A DNA stretch of 64,000 bases from assembly GCA_001077715.1 (NCBI GenBank), contig CP011126.1, forward strand, positions 930,001-994,000. Direction: 5' to 3'. Below, in pieces: positions 49,242 through 58,309 of this stretch (position 1 is its first letter; every line of letters starts with the position of its first letter). The notes beneath the pieces were generated by a model, which was given only the letters and a program-made list of their open reading frames with translations, was not told where the DNA came from and made no database searches. The position numbers and the translations under genes were made by a program. The DNA is from Candidatus Coxiella mudrowiae. Its GTDB lineage: Bacteria > Pseudomonadota > Gammaproteobacteria > Coxiellales > Coxiellaceae.

Positions 49242-51106
49242 TTACCTTCAACAAGTTTAGGTTTAATTCCAATAGATAATCGGGAAACGCCTCGACGTCC
49301 ATAAATCAAATTGACGACGGCACGAGTAAAGAAAATCGCCGTTAACATGGAGGAAAGAAGTCCAATTGTAGTGGTTACCGCAAATCCTTGGACAGGCCCA
49401 GAGCCTAAAGCAAATAAAACGATCATTACAATCAATGTCGTCACATTAGCGTCCACGATGGTAGCAAAGGCACGATCATATCCCGCTTTAATGCTTGCGT
49501 GAAACGACATCCCGTTCCGAAGCTCTTCACGGATCCTCTCGTTAATTAATATATTGGCATCTACGGCCATGCCCACGGTTAAAACAATTCCGGCAATACC
49601 GGGCAGTGTTAGTGTTGCGCCTAAAATTGACAGTACAGAAACAATAAAAATTATATTTAATATCAATGCGATATCAGCAATAATTCCAAATAAGCAATAA
49701 TAAAATGCCATAAGTAAAATCACTAACAAGGCACCAATCTCAGTAGAAAGCACACCCATATGGATATTTTCTTGGCCAAGGCTAGGACCCACTACCCGCT
49801 CCTGAACAAAATCCACTGGAACCGGATAAGCACCGGAACGCAGCAATAACGCTAAATTCTTAGCGTATTCCATAGTAGAAAGATTAGTGATTTGAAAATC
49901 ATTTCCTAAAGCCGTCTGGATGGTCGCGATGTTAATTACCCGTTCCAGCTGACGGTGCCACGTAACTACTTTTCCGTTTTCCAAATGCCGAGTGGTTTGG
50001 GTTTCCACATATACCACCGCTAATGGTTTACCCACATTTTTCTCAGTAATTCGATTAAAAGAAGACACTTCACTACCACTTACCCGAATTTGTACCGCGG
50101 GGCGGCCAGTTTCTCCAATAATACTTGAGGCATTAATAATTGAAGTTCCCTTTAAAACTACCTGCTGCTTGAGTAAGACAGGTTCATTTTCATAGGCATA
50201 TAATTTTGAACCAAAAGGCACGGCCCCTGTTTTAGCAGCTGTTTGAGCATCGTGCTCCACATCAACCAATTGCAAACGGATGGTAGCCACTTTACCAATA
50301 ATATCTTTTGCCCGGGCAGTATCTTGGATACCTGGGAGATCGACACTAATATGACTTTCTCCTTGCTGTTGAATTACTGGTTCAGCCACACCTAGCTCAT
50401 TTACCCGTGTTCGAAGAATACCAGTAATCTGCTCGACTGCATTTTGTTGGATTTGATGGAAAGCTTCCTTGGAAATAGTCCCTCGAATGTTTAGCCCTTG
50501 GCCTTGAAATTGATAATCCCTGAATTTTTTTTGTAATAGATTCATTCCTTGCTCACGCGCTTGCATATCGCAGAAATGGATGATAATTCCCTGTGAATCA
50601 CTGCTCATATTAGTATATCGAACTCGTGCTTCGCGAAGAGCAGCAGTGATACTATGAACATCTCCGCCTTCCTGGGCCTTAAGCATAGCATCGACATCAA
50701 CGTCTAATAAAAAGTGAATCCCTCCCCGCAAATCCAATCCCAATCGCATGGGTTTGGCGCCAATCGCTTGGAGACATTTCGGAGTACGGGGCGCTAAATT
50801 TAATGCGACTGAGTAATCTGTATCCACACTCGCTTGGATCACATCTTGTGCTTTGAGTTGAGCTTCCGTATTAGGAAAGCGGACTAAGATTGAATTCGCA
50901 GTGCGTTGAAAATATTGGTAAGGAATACTCTGAGCATTCAGATTCGATGCAATCCGTTTTTCTAGCTCCGGCCTAATAGACACCCCTTTTTTTGCCGAAA
51001 TTTGAATGGCTGGATCTTCACCATATAAATTAGGGAACGCATAAATCACACCCTCTAGGATGAGAAAAGCGAGCAAAATATAACGCCAGAGCGGATATCG
51101 ATTCAT
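49235..51106 (-). CDS. secD: Protein translocase subunit SecD
   Basis: Large periplasmic-domain subunit of SecDF. The 623-residue protein begins with TM1 (WRYILLAFLILEGVIYAFP). A periplasmic P1 domain follows with MRLGLDLRGGIHFLLDVD (about residues 120-140) and ILRTRVNELGVAEPVIQQQG. TM4 includes TLPGIAGIVLTVGMAVDANILINERIREE (about residue 515), carrying the functional Asp-Asn pair. The order yajC-secD-secF is conserved. It starts at ATG 51106, 24 nt after yajC. Intact. Confidence 0.97.
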   Translation of the reverse strand: MNRYPLWRYILLAFLILEGVIYAFPNLYGEDPAIQISAKKGVSIRPELEKRIASNLNAQSIPYQYFQRTANSILVRFPNTEAQLKAQDVIQASVDTDYSVALNLAPRTPKCLQAIGAKPMRLGLDLRGGIHFLLDVDVDAMLKAQEGGDVHSITAALREARVRYTNMSSDSQGIIIHFCDMQAREQGMNLLQKKFRDYQFQGQGLNIRGTISKEAFHQIQQNAVEQITGILRTRVNELGVAEPVIQQQGESHISVDLPGIQDTARAKDIIGKVATIRLQLVDVEHDAQTAAKTGAVPFGSKLYAYENEPVLLKQQVVLKGTSIINASSIIGETGRPAVQIRVSGSEVSSFNRITEKNVGKPLAVVYVETQTTRHLENGKVVTWHRQLERVINIATIQTALGNDFQITNLSTMEYAKNLALLLRSGAYPVPVDFVQERVVGPSLGQENIHMGVLSTEIGALLVILLMAFYYCLFGIIADIALILNIIFIVSVLSILGATLTLPGIAGIVLTVGMAVDANILINERIREELRNGMSFHASIKAGYDRAFATIVDANVTTLIVMIVLFALGSGPVQGFAVTTTIGLLSSMLTAIFFTRAVVNLIYGRRGVSRLSIGIKPKLVEGKW

Positions 51107-51129
51107 GCTTTACCTTAAGCAAAAAAAAA

Positions 51130-51483
51130 TTAAATCGAATCGATGGTGCCTTTAGGCAATATCGAAGCAATCGATCCCTTTTTCACAGTGATTTCTGTGG
51201 CTTTGCCTATTTCAAGCACAACGAAGTTATCTTTTAATCGCGTTACTTTTCCTGCAATGCCTCCAGTCGTCATAACTTCATCTCCAATGGTAATATTTTC
51301 CAGTAACTGCCTTTGTTCTTTCGCTCGCTTAGCCTGGGGTCTGATTAACAGAAAATAAAAAACCAAAATTAATAAGAGTGGTAACCACAGCATCGACCAA
51401 AAGCTTCCAGGATGAGGAGGTTGTTGGGCGACAACTGGCGCACCATAGGCCGTACCAATACCTAAAAGATTCAAAAGACTCAT
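51130..51483 (-). CDS. yajC: Sec translocon accessory subunit YajC
   Basis: Small inner-membrane protein associated with SecDF. The 117-residue protein has a hydrophobic N-terminal part, with one helix near residues 30-50 (LWLPLLLILVFYFLLIRPQAKR). The conserved cytoplasmic part follows with ENITIGDEVMTTGGIAGKVTRL. It starts at ATG 51483 with GAGGAG upstream, only 2 nt after the stop of a 30-codon frame. In Escherichia coli tgt precedes yajC; here that gene is a remnant far away. Intact. Confidence 0.95.
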   Translation of the reverse strand: MSLLNLLGIGTAYGAPVVAQQPPHPGSFWSMLWLPLLLILVFYFLLIRPQAKRAKEQRQLLENITIGDEVMTTGGIAGKVTRLKDNFVVLEIGKATEITVKKGSIASILPKGTIDSI

Positions 51484-51485
51484 AG

Positions 51486-51578
51486 TTACTCCTCGTAGTT
51501 TAGGCGCTTGAGCTCACCAGAAAAAAGCCTTAATGTACCGTTTTCAAAGCCAAGACGCAAATTTACTGTATGAGACAT
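51486..51578 (-). CDS. Possible 30-codon leader frame before yajC
   Basis: ATG at 51578 with AAGGA 7 nt upstream, a 30-residue charged peptide (MSHTVNLRLGF start, GELKRLNYEE end), and TAA at 51486, 2 nt before the yajC ATG. The yajC ribosome-binding site lies inside its last codons, so translation of the two could be coupled. I recognise no homologue. It may be a neutral frame or the tail of a lost gene. Confidence 0.4.
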   Translation of the reverse strand: MSHTVNLRLGFENGTLRLFSGELKRLNYEE

Positions 51579-51604
51579 TCCATTATCCTTCTCTCTTATC
51601 CTTC

Positions 51605-51639
51605 TTGACTTTCATTCTGCATCTTCTACACTAGTATCA
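51605..51639 (+). promoter_or_regulatory. Promoter of mnmA, possibly leaderless transcript
   Basis: TTGACT (51605-51610) and TACACT (51627-51632) are 16 bp apart, close to a sigma70 promoter. The expected start point, about 7 nt after the -10 box, falls on the A of the mnmA ATG at 51639. No Shine-Dalgarno sequence precedes the ATG. Confidence 0.45.
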
Positions 51640-52748
51640 TGTTAAATTTCAAACAAAATCAAGTGATTGCCGTAGGCCTTTCAGGAGGTGTGGACTCCTC
51701 TGTGGCCGCACTCACCTTAAAAAAAGCAGGATACAAAATCTTTGGGCTTTTCATGCAAAACTGGGAAGGCGACAAGAATGACCCTATGTGCACAGCCGAA
51801 CAGGATCTAAGCGATGCCAAGGCCATTGCGGATCATATTGACATCCCTTTATACACGATCAATTTTAGTAAGGAATACTGGACCAATGTTTTTCAATATT
51901 GCTTGGACGAATTTGCTAATGGTCGAACACCTAATCCCGATGTATTATGTAATCGAGAAATTAAATTCAAATCCCTACTTGAACATGCTAAAAAACTAGG
52001 CGCAGATTATCTTGCTACAGGTCATTATGCCGGCTTGCAAGAGGAAAACGGCTATTTTAAGTTGTTAAAAGCCCGTGACGAGAACAAAGATCAAAGCTAT
52101 TTTTTGTATCTTCTCAATCAATACCAATTGGCTCATAGCTTTTTCCCCCTAAGTAATTACCGAAAATCTGATATTCGAGCAATAGCAAAAAATGCGGGTT
52201 TAATCACCCACGCCAAAAAAGATAGCACAAGCATTTGTTTTATTGGTGAGCGCAAATTTAAGGAATTTCTTAGCGAATTTTTATTGGCACAACCAGGAAA
52301 TATGGAAACACCCGAAGGCAAGGTTGTCGGCAAGCATGACGGTATCATGTTCTATACTCGCGGACAACGCAAAGGCCTTCACATCGGTGGTCGTCCTGAT
52401 AGTAACGAAAAGCCTTGGTACGTCATTGATAAAGACGTTAAGCGTAATGTATTAATCGTGGGTCAAGGGCATGATCATCCTTTGCTCTATACCAAAGAAC
52501 TCTCTTTTTCCAACGTGCATTGGATTCAAGGCAGTCCGCCTTCACCACCCTTGACCTGCAAGGCTAAAACTCGCTACCGTCAAGCAGATCAATCGTGCAT
52601 CATTTCATCGCTTGCTTCGGACCACTGTCGGGCAGTGTTCGAAAAACCACAACGAGCCATAACAGCCGGCCAATCTGTAGTTTTTTATTTAGGGAATCAA
52701 TGCTTAGGTGGAGGCATTATTGAAAATGATCGTTCACAAACTTTCTGA
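51639..52748 (+). CDS. mnmA: tRNA-specific 2-thiouridylase MnmA
   Basis: Thiolates U34 of tRNA-Glu, -Gln and -Lys using sulfur relayed from IscS through the Tus system. The 369-residue protein is full length. PP-loop GLSGGVDSS at residues 13-21, LFMQNWEGD near 38, and catalytic Cys104 in [28 protein letters not shown] and the second Cys (about residue 200) in [11 protein letters not shown] follow. The C-terminal beta domain has [13 protein letters not shown] and [12 protein letters not shown]. The start ATG lacks a ribosome-binding site. Intact, in contrast to ttcA and tgt. Its end overlaps the phhB remnant. Confidence 0.96.
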   Translation: MLNFKQNQVIAVGLSGGVDSSVAALTLKKAGYKIFGLFMQNWEGDKNDPMCTAEQDLSDAKAIADHIDIPLYTINFSKEYWTNVFQYCLDEFANGRTPNPDVLCNREIKFKSLLEHAKKLGADYLATGHYAGLQEENGYFKLLKARDENKDQSYFLYLLNQYQLAHSFFPLSNYRKSDIRAIAKNAGLITHAKKDSTSICFIGERKFKEFLSEFLLAQPGNMETPEGKVVGKHDGIMFYTRGQRKGLHIGGRPDSNEKPWYVIDKDVKRNVLIVGQGHDHPLLYTKELSFSNVHWIQGSPPSPPLTCKAKTRYRQADQSCIISSLASDHCRAVFEKPQRAITAGQSVVFYLGNQCLGGGIIENDRSQTF

Positions 52749-53057
52749 AAAAAATGTAAGCCATGCGAAGGTGGCACTCCTGCGCTTACCAAAGAAGAAG
52801 TTACTAACCTAATGGAAAGATTAAATACGTGGGAATTAAATGAAAGTGTGCCGCCCAAATCAGAAAAACATTTCGTTTTAAAAATTTTTATCAGACAATG
52901 AGCTTCGTTAATGCAATTGTATGGATTGCCAACTAAGAAAACCATCATCCGGATCTTGAAATTAGCTATAATCACTGCCTTGTAAAATTCATTACTCACG
53001 CTGTTAAGGGCTTGTCGGAAAACGACTTCATATGCGCAGCTAAAATTGATAATTGAT
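52735..53057 (+). pseudogene. phhB: Pterin-4a-carbinolamine dehydratase, decayed
   Basis: Remnant of the small enzyme that dehydrates 4a-hydroxytetrahydropterin. The first part reads KPCEGGTPALTKEEVTNLMERLNTWEL near 52756-52840, then KHFVLK. After a frameshift near 52890, MSFVNAIVWIAN is followed by a stop and [31 protein letters not shown] near 52935-53030. The active-site motif ENHHPD and the later THAVxGLS are preserved. At least one frameshift and one stop. It follows mnmA on the same strand. Confidence 0.8.
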
Positions 53058-53069
53058 CGGTTAATCGAT

Positions 53070-54515
53070 TAATGTTGATAAGTCCTCTACAACCAGCGGC
53101 CCTTCGCGCTGCAGATACCTTTCTTCACTGGGGTAATTTGAAAGGTAATGGTATTAGTCTCGCTGTTAGCACTCTCGCCGCTAAAAATTTTGGACCTCTA
53201 TTGTTAATCACTTTGGATGTTCATTCCGACAATCGTTTTCTCCACGCGTTGTCCTTTTTTTTACAGCTAAAAATGAAACACCCATTTTACATTTTCTCAC
53301 ATGGTAAACTTTACTTTACGACCACTTCTTTCCCCACCAAGATATTATTTACGAAAGGCTGCTAACTCTTTACCAGTTACCTCGTCTTTCACGGCGAATT
53401 ATAGTCCGTGCCTTTCCTACCCTTATGCAACGTCTTTGTCCCTCTGATCATTTAGAAAAAAAATAACTTTGTACTTCATTAAGCAAAAATTTTCATTAGA
53501 AAAAATTGTGAAAGACTTTTATCTGGTGGTACCGTCCTATTCAGCAAGTTATGGAACATGGAGAATACGCTTAATGAGGATCCATTGTTGACATTTTTCC
53601 AATGGGAAGTCCTTTACCTTATCGCATTGAATTGTTCGACAATGAAGTCGTTAGTATTGGTAATTTTGATCCAGAAACCCAATGCTCGCTTGAAAAAATA
53701 GAACCGATTTTCTTATTGCCGGCACGTGAATACCCGCTAACTGAAGAAGCGATTACCCGCTTCCGCCAGAGCTGGAGAGCTAAATTTTCAGGAAACCCAC
53801 AAGATGCTCCTCTTTATTAACAAAGTCAGTGCAGGAAAATCGGCAACGGGCATATAATATTATTTACCTTTATTTTTTTAGAATACCCAAAGCCTTTTTC
53901 TTATCTACCTCAAAATATGGTCATTATTTTAATCGGAGATTTAGAGGCATCTGCTAAACAATTTTAGCATAAGGTAAAAAAATCGTTACGAACAATTAGG
54001 CTACGACGTTATCCGACCGTTATATGCTCCTGACAAAATATTTTGGTCATTAAGATTTCATCGAAAAAAAGACTAGTATTATTTTGTGCCGAGACAGCAG
54101 CTCGCCGCGAAACTTTATTTGATTTAATGAAAGAAATCGAAATTACATCTATCCAAAGTAAAAATTGGCAAGATTTTTTAACTAAAAGTGAACCCTATAA
54201 CATCACCATTGCCCCTCTCGATCAAGTTATTTTATGTTCTAATCTTCCTTTTATTCTTATTTCAAAATTTCAACTATTCAGCGAGCAAGTATGTCAACAC
54301 CGTCTAGAAAAAGACAAAAAATAGATCCCAATTTATTAATTCGTAATTTGAAAAAATTGCACATTAGCAATCCTGTAGTTCATATTCAACGTAGCATAGG
54401 TCGTTATATGGGTTTATAAACTATTAAAACAAGCAAAAATAAAGACGAATTTTAATATTACGATATGCCGACAACGATAAAATTTATGTTCGTGTTTCTT
54501 CATTAAATTTACTTA
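53070..54515 (+). pseudogene. mfd: Transcription-repair coupling factor Mfd, N-terminal part only
   Basis: Mfd displaces stalled RNA polymerase and recruits UvrA. The N-terminal UvrB-like region is visible: SPLQPAALRAADTFLHWGNLKGNG at 53076, then MGSPLPYRIELFDNEVVSIGNFDPETQ at 53602. LLPAREYPLTEEAITRFRQ and, later, CAETAARRETLFDLMKEI (54043-54324) follow. Next is VVHIQRSIGRYMGL near 54370-54415 and DNDKIYVRVSSLNLL near 54470-54510 (RNA-polymerase-interaction region). There it stops matching, and the sequence runs directly into trpD. The whole helicase half is absent. Several stops also lie within the retained part. Confidence 0.88.
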
Positions 54516-54935
54516 GACTGCTACTGAATACTGTAAAATCAATCCATCTTGTTTTAGGAGTTTATGAAAAAATCTATTAGAGCGTTATGCCAATGTTCTT
54601 ATCAGGCTAAAAATAAATAAAGTAATTATTTTTCATGGCCTTTGACTCAATAAGATAAATTGTCTCGGACTTGTAGATGTAATAGAAATCAACGAATATA
54701 CAAAAACGTATTATTAGCTTGACCCTAAAGATTAGGGTCTTAACTATTCTTCTTTATTAGAGATTAAAGTTAGCAATACCAAAATTAAATTTTTATCCCA
54801 TAAATGATACATTTTTAATACTAGCGTTGTGTTCTATATTACAGGAGAAACCCTTTCTATTATGGCATAAATTGAGCTAGTACATTAAACTATTAAAAAT
54901 AGGAGCATTATTAACTATAATTAACCAATTATAGA
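54516..54935 (+). pseudogene. trpD: Anthranilate phosphoribosyltransferase TrpD, C-terminal part only
   Basis: Begins abruptly after the Mfd fragment with LLLNTVKSIHLVLGVYEK (family LGPLLNPxxxxxQxLGVY). LLERYANVLIRLKINKVIIFHGL follows near 54575-54640, and then NEYTKTYY with LDPKD and LNYSSLLEIKVSN near 54720-54780. These are the C-terminal blocks of TrpD; the N-terminal PRPP-binding half is missing. Frameshifts and stops in the retained half. The next gene is trpC. Confidence 0.75.
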
Positions 54936-54944
54936 AAAAATATT

Positions 54945-55694
54945 ATGAAATATTATTTTAAAGAAATTTTGGGAAATAAAAAACAGGAAATCAACTGATT
55001 AAAATATCATTTCCCTTATGAGAAAAGATCCCATTCCTTAAAAAAATATTTTAAACAAACTTTACAGTCAGAAAAAATTAACATTATTTCCGAAATTAAG
55101 AATAAGTCTTCTTCGAATTAAAATTTAGCTAATATTTCAGATTTCCTTATTTTATCTAAAAATATCTTCCTGAAGGCACTTTAGCTTTATCAATTTTAAC
55201 TTATGAATTTGCCTTTAAAGGTTCCATTAACGATCTTAAAATAATCAGTACTCTATTTAATTCTACTTCTATTTTTTTCGAAATGATTTTATATTGGATT
55301 TTATTAAAATAGAAGAAACTGTTTCAGCAGGAGCAAATTCTATATTATTAATCCTTTCTATTTTAAAATAAAAAACTCAAGATTTATTTTAAACTGCCAA
55401 GGAATATAGTATTGATACGTTAATTGAAGTACACAATCGTAATGAATTAGATTACGAACTTAAAATTGACGACAATAATATTGGTGTTAATAATCGAAAT
55501 ATGACAAATTTTTAGGTCGATCTAATAAACGCTTTTTGATTAAAACTCTATATTTTAAATTCTGTTCTAAGCGTTTCTGAGTCCGATATCCAAACTTTGT
55601 ATGATGCAGAACGTTACATTTTTTATGGATATGACGAGATTTTAATTAGTGAAGTTTTTTTTAAATCCAAAAATCTTAAAAAAATTTATTATTA
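54945..55694 (+). pseudogene. trpC: Indole-3-glycerol-phosphate synthase TrpC, decayed
   Basis: Starts MKYYFKEILGNKKQEI at 54945. INIISEIKNKSSSN (family NIIAEIKKASPS) is near 55075. LALSILTYEFAFKGSINDLKI follows near 55180-55240 (SVLTdxxFFxGS), then EETVSAGANSILLIL near 55310. The best preserved part is DTLIEVHNRNELDYELKIDDNNIGVNNRN near 55415-55500 (family LVEVHxxxEL, GINNRNL). SVSESDIQT and GYDEILISEVFF near 55580-55665 complete it. Catalytic residues are partly preserved, but stops and frameshifts are frequent. Confidence 0.85.
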
Positions 55695-55787
55695 ATATTA
55701 TACAGTAATTATGATTAATAATATTTACATAAAGATATGTGTTATAAAAGAGCCATTTCTTATAAAAAAACTTTTTATTAAGCTGCT

Positions 55788-55825
55788 AATTTGATTTGGA
55801 ATAATTACTTATTCCAAATCAAATT
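55788..55825. repeat. Perfect 17-bp inverted repeat, 4-nt loop
   Basis: Left arm AATTTGATTTGGAATAA (55788-55804), loop TTAC, right arm its exact reverse complement (55809-55825). It lies between the trpC and trpF remnants. No T-run follows on either strand, so a Rho-independent terminator is not obvious. A perfect stem of this length in decaying DNA suggests recent origin or function. Confidence 0.9.
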
Positions 55826-55829
55826 GCTA

Positions 55830-56345
55830 TATGAATATAATTACTGCTCAAGAAATTTCTGGTGCACTCAGAAAACCAGGCAGTACGCGGATTGATATAT
55901 TTGTCGACTATTCAGACAAAGAAATCAAAGATTTTTTTCGAGATCTACTAAATTAAAGTTATCCAATTTCAAGGTTATTTATATAAATCAGAACGTCATT
56001 TGTTACTAAATTTTATAAATGTATACATTTCTTAACAGTTAATAAAGAAGTGATTATTATACCTGACAATGTGAAAGGTACGGATCATTTAAGAGAAAAC
56101 CGTGACTTCATTTTATTTGATAATTCTAAAGACAGAAGTTGTGAATCCTATGATTTAGTTAATTTTAATTATATGGGAAAATTTTGCTACTTTATTTTAG
56201 GTGGACTTTCATCAAAAAATATTTTTTAAGCAGTTTAACTAACTTCACCTTATAACATCGATATATCCGGTGGTGTTTAAGATACCGAAGGAAATAAAAA
56301 TATTTTTCTCATTCAATCATTTATTTAGAATACTTCCTCAAAATC
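55830..56345 (+). pseudogene. trpF: Phosphoribosylanthranilate isomerase TrpF, decayed
   Basis: Readable parts: IDIFVDYSDKEIKDFFRDLL near 55885 (family VGLFVNxxxxEI), then EVIIIPDNVKGTDHL near 56045. RDFILFDNSKDRS and FNYMGKFCYFILGGLSSKNIF follow near 56160-56225 (family LAGGLxxxNV), with YNIDISGGV near 56255-56275 (family VDVSSGVE). The N-terminal catalytic Cys motif (KxCG) is not found. Stops and frameshifts are present. Trp operon order trpD-C-F-B-A is retained. Confidence 0.75.
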
Positions 56346-57545
56346 ATGTAACAAAAATTTTTTGAATAGTGTAAGGGGTCGTTTTGAGACTTTTGTATGC
56401 TATTATCTTTCTGAAACATTAATAGCATCTGTTAAAGAACTATAAGAAGTAATGAATAATTTTGTTACAACTTCAGCCTTTCAATAGTAATTATAGGCTA
56501 TTATACATAATTATTCAGGTCGACCAACTCCCTTAACCGAAGCAAAGCAATTGAGGGACACCCTTCAGGGTCCATGTATTTTCTTAAAACGAGAAGATCT
56601 GCTTCATACTGGGGCTCACAAATTAAATAACGCCTTCGGTCAATGCCTTCTAGCTAAAAAGCTTCGAAAAACTGAATAATCTTAGAAACAGAGTCAGGAC
56701 AACACAGTGTAGCTACAGCTACCTCTTATGCTTATTTCAATTTAACCTACGATATTTATATGGGCGCTAAAGAGATCGAACGTCAATCGCCCAATCTAGA
56801 AACGATGAAATATTAGGCGCTAATGTAATTCTTGTTACCACAGGATTTCAAACTCTAAAAGACCCCGTTAATAAAGCATCACAAGATTGGTCCGCTTCTT
56901 ATGAACACACGCACTATTGTTTAGGATCGGCTTTAGACTCCCCGCCCCCACCCTGAAATGGTTGCTTTATTTCAATCGGTCATTGGTAAAGAAGTGAAAG
57001 AACAGATTCATGCGCAAATCCAGAAACAACCCGATGTAGTTATTGCTTGCATGGGAAGAGGTTCAAATGCCATTGGTATTTTTCTATTTTTATTGAAGAT
57101 CCAAACGTGAGTTTAATTAGGGTAGAATCCGGCGGGAAAGGTCCCTCATCTCAACGAGTACGCAGCACGTATTATGTAAAGGCAAAAACGGCTGTTATAT
57201 GGGTACTTACACTTACGTTTTACAAGACAGATACGGATAAATTGCTTCCACCACTCCGTTTCAGCGGGCTTGGATTATCCCACAATTGGTCCACAACATT
57301 CTGCGCTTTATGAAACGGAACGAGCCACTCATACAAGGGCCAGTGATGAAGAAGCTTTACCAGCATTTAAATTACTGGGTCGAATTAAAGTTATTATTCC
57401 AGTACTAGAATCCTCTCATGCTTTAGCTTATCTAATTACTCATGGGAAAAAAATATTTACTCAGAACGATAGTATTATTGTTAACTTATCGGGACGAGGC
57501 GATAAAGATTTACTACAAGTAATGCAATATGATAAATCGAATTGA
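56345..57545 (+). pseudogene. trpB: Tryptophan synthase beta chain TrpB, decayed
   Basis: Starts with traces of RGRFETFVCYYLSETLI near 56370-56420. [42 protein letters not shown] follows near 56518-56640, including the PLP Lys in HTGAHKLNN. Next are traces near 56690-56760 (GQHSVATA-type) and QALNVFRMRLLGA-type traces near 56790. [16 protein letters not shown]-like sequence near 57030-57080 is split. The C-terminal part reads SHALAYLITHGKKIF and SIIVNLSGRGDKD near 57410-57510. Frameshifts and stops are numerous. Confidence 0.9.
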
Positions 57546-57571
57546 ATAACCGATAAAAAAACATTCTGGTT

Positions 57572-58258
57572 ATGTCATCTATTTATTTACTGGGAATGGC
57601 AGATTGCACTGTTCGCTGGAAGCAATGCTTGCTTTAGTGAAAGGTGGAGTAAATATTTTAGAAATAGGGGTCCCTTTTTCAGATCCCATCGACGATGGAC
57701 TAATTATCCAACAAACAGCAACCCGAGCTCTCGCACAAGGAATTACTTTTCAAGCTGTCCTTAAATTAATAAGTACGTTTAGAACATACAGTCAAATTCC
57801 CATTATTTTATTTACTTATTTTAATCCCCTACTCGTTACATGCGAATAAATTTATTATCAAATGAAATTAGACGGTATTGATGGTTGTCTTGTAGTCGAT
57901 TTACCTCCGGAGGAGACGCATCATCATTATACCTTATGTAGGGCTACGGACTTTGCTCCTATTTTGTTAATTTCCCCTTCGACCTCTAAACGAATTAAAA
58001 AAATTGTTACTTTCGACCAGGGAATGCTCTATTATGTTTATCGCAAATAAAATCCTAAACGACTTTACCGGTTTTCACAGGGTTCGAAATTACTAATAAA
58101 GAAATGGCAGTACAAACCCTAAAAAATCGTATGGTTTTTTTATTAGTTCTTTATTTGTAAAAGCAATTTCTGAAGGAATTAGAGGCGAAGCTTTAAGTGC
58201 TCTGGAGCAATCGATTAATCCCTTTCCGCTGCCCCCGAAAACCAGCGCGATTAAATAA
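57572..58258 (+). pseudogene. trpA: Tryptophan synthase alpha chain TrpA, decayed
   Basis: Readable parts: MLALVKGGVNILEIGVPFSDPIDDG near 57628-57690 (family catalytic Glu and FSDPxADG, with Ile for Ala). IQQTATRALAQG and SQIPIILFTYFNPLL follow, and then LDGIDGCLVVDLPPEE near 57868-57915 (catalytic Asp). APILLISPSTSKRIKKIV near 57955 is followed by QGMLYYVYRK (family GFVYxVSRxG). A frameshift before the last third leaves TGFEITNKEMAVQTL in another frame. The gene ends at about 58255. Confidence 0.9.
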
Positions 58259-58309
58259 ATATTCCTTAATCTCTAACAAAATTTAAGAATAAGGTTGAAG
58301 TGCTTTCCT

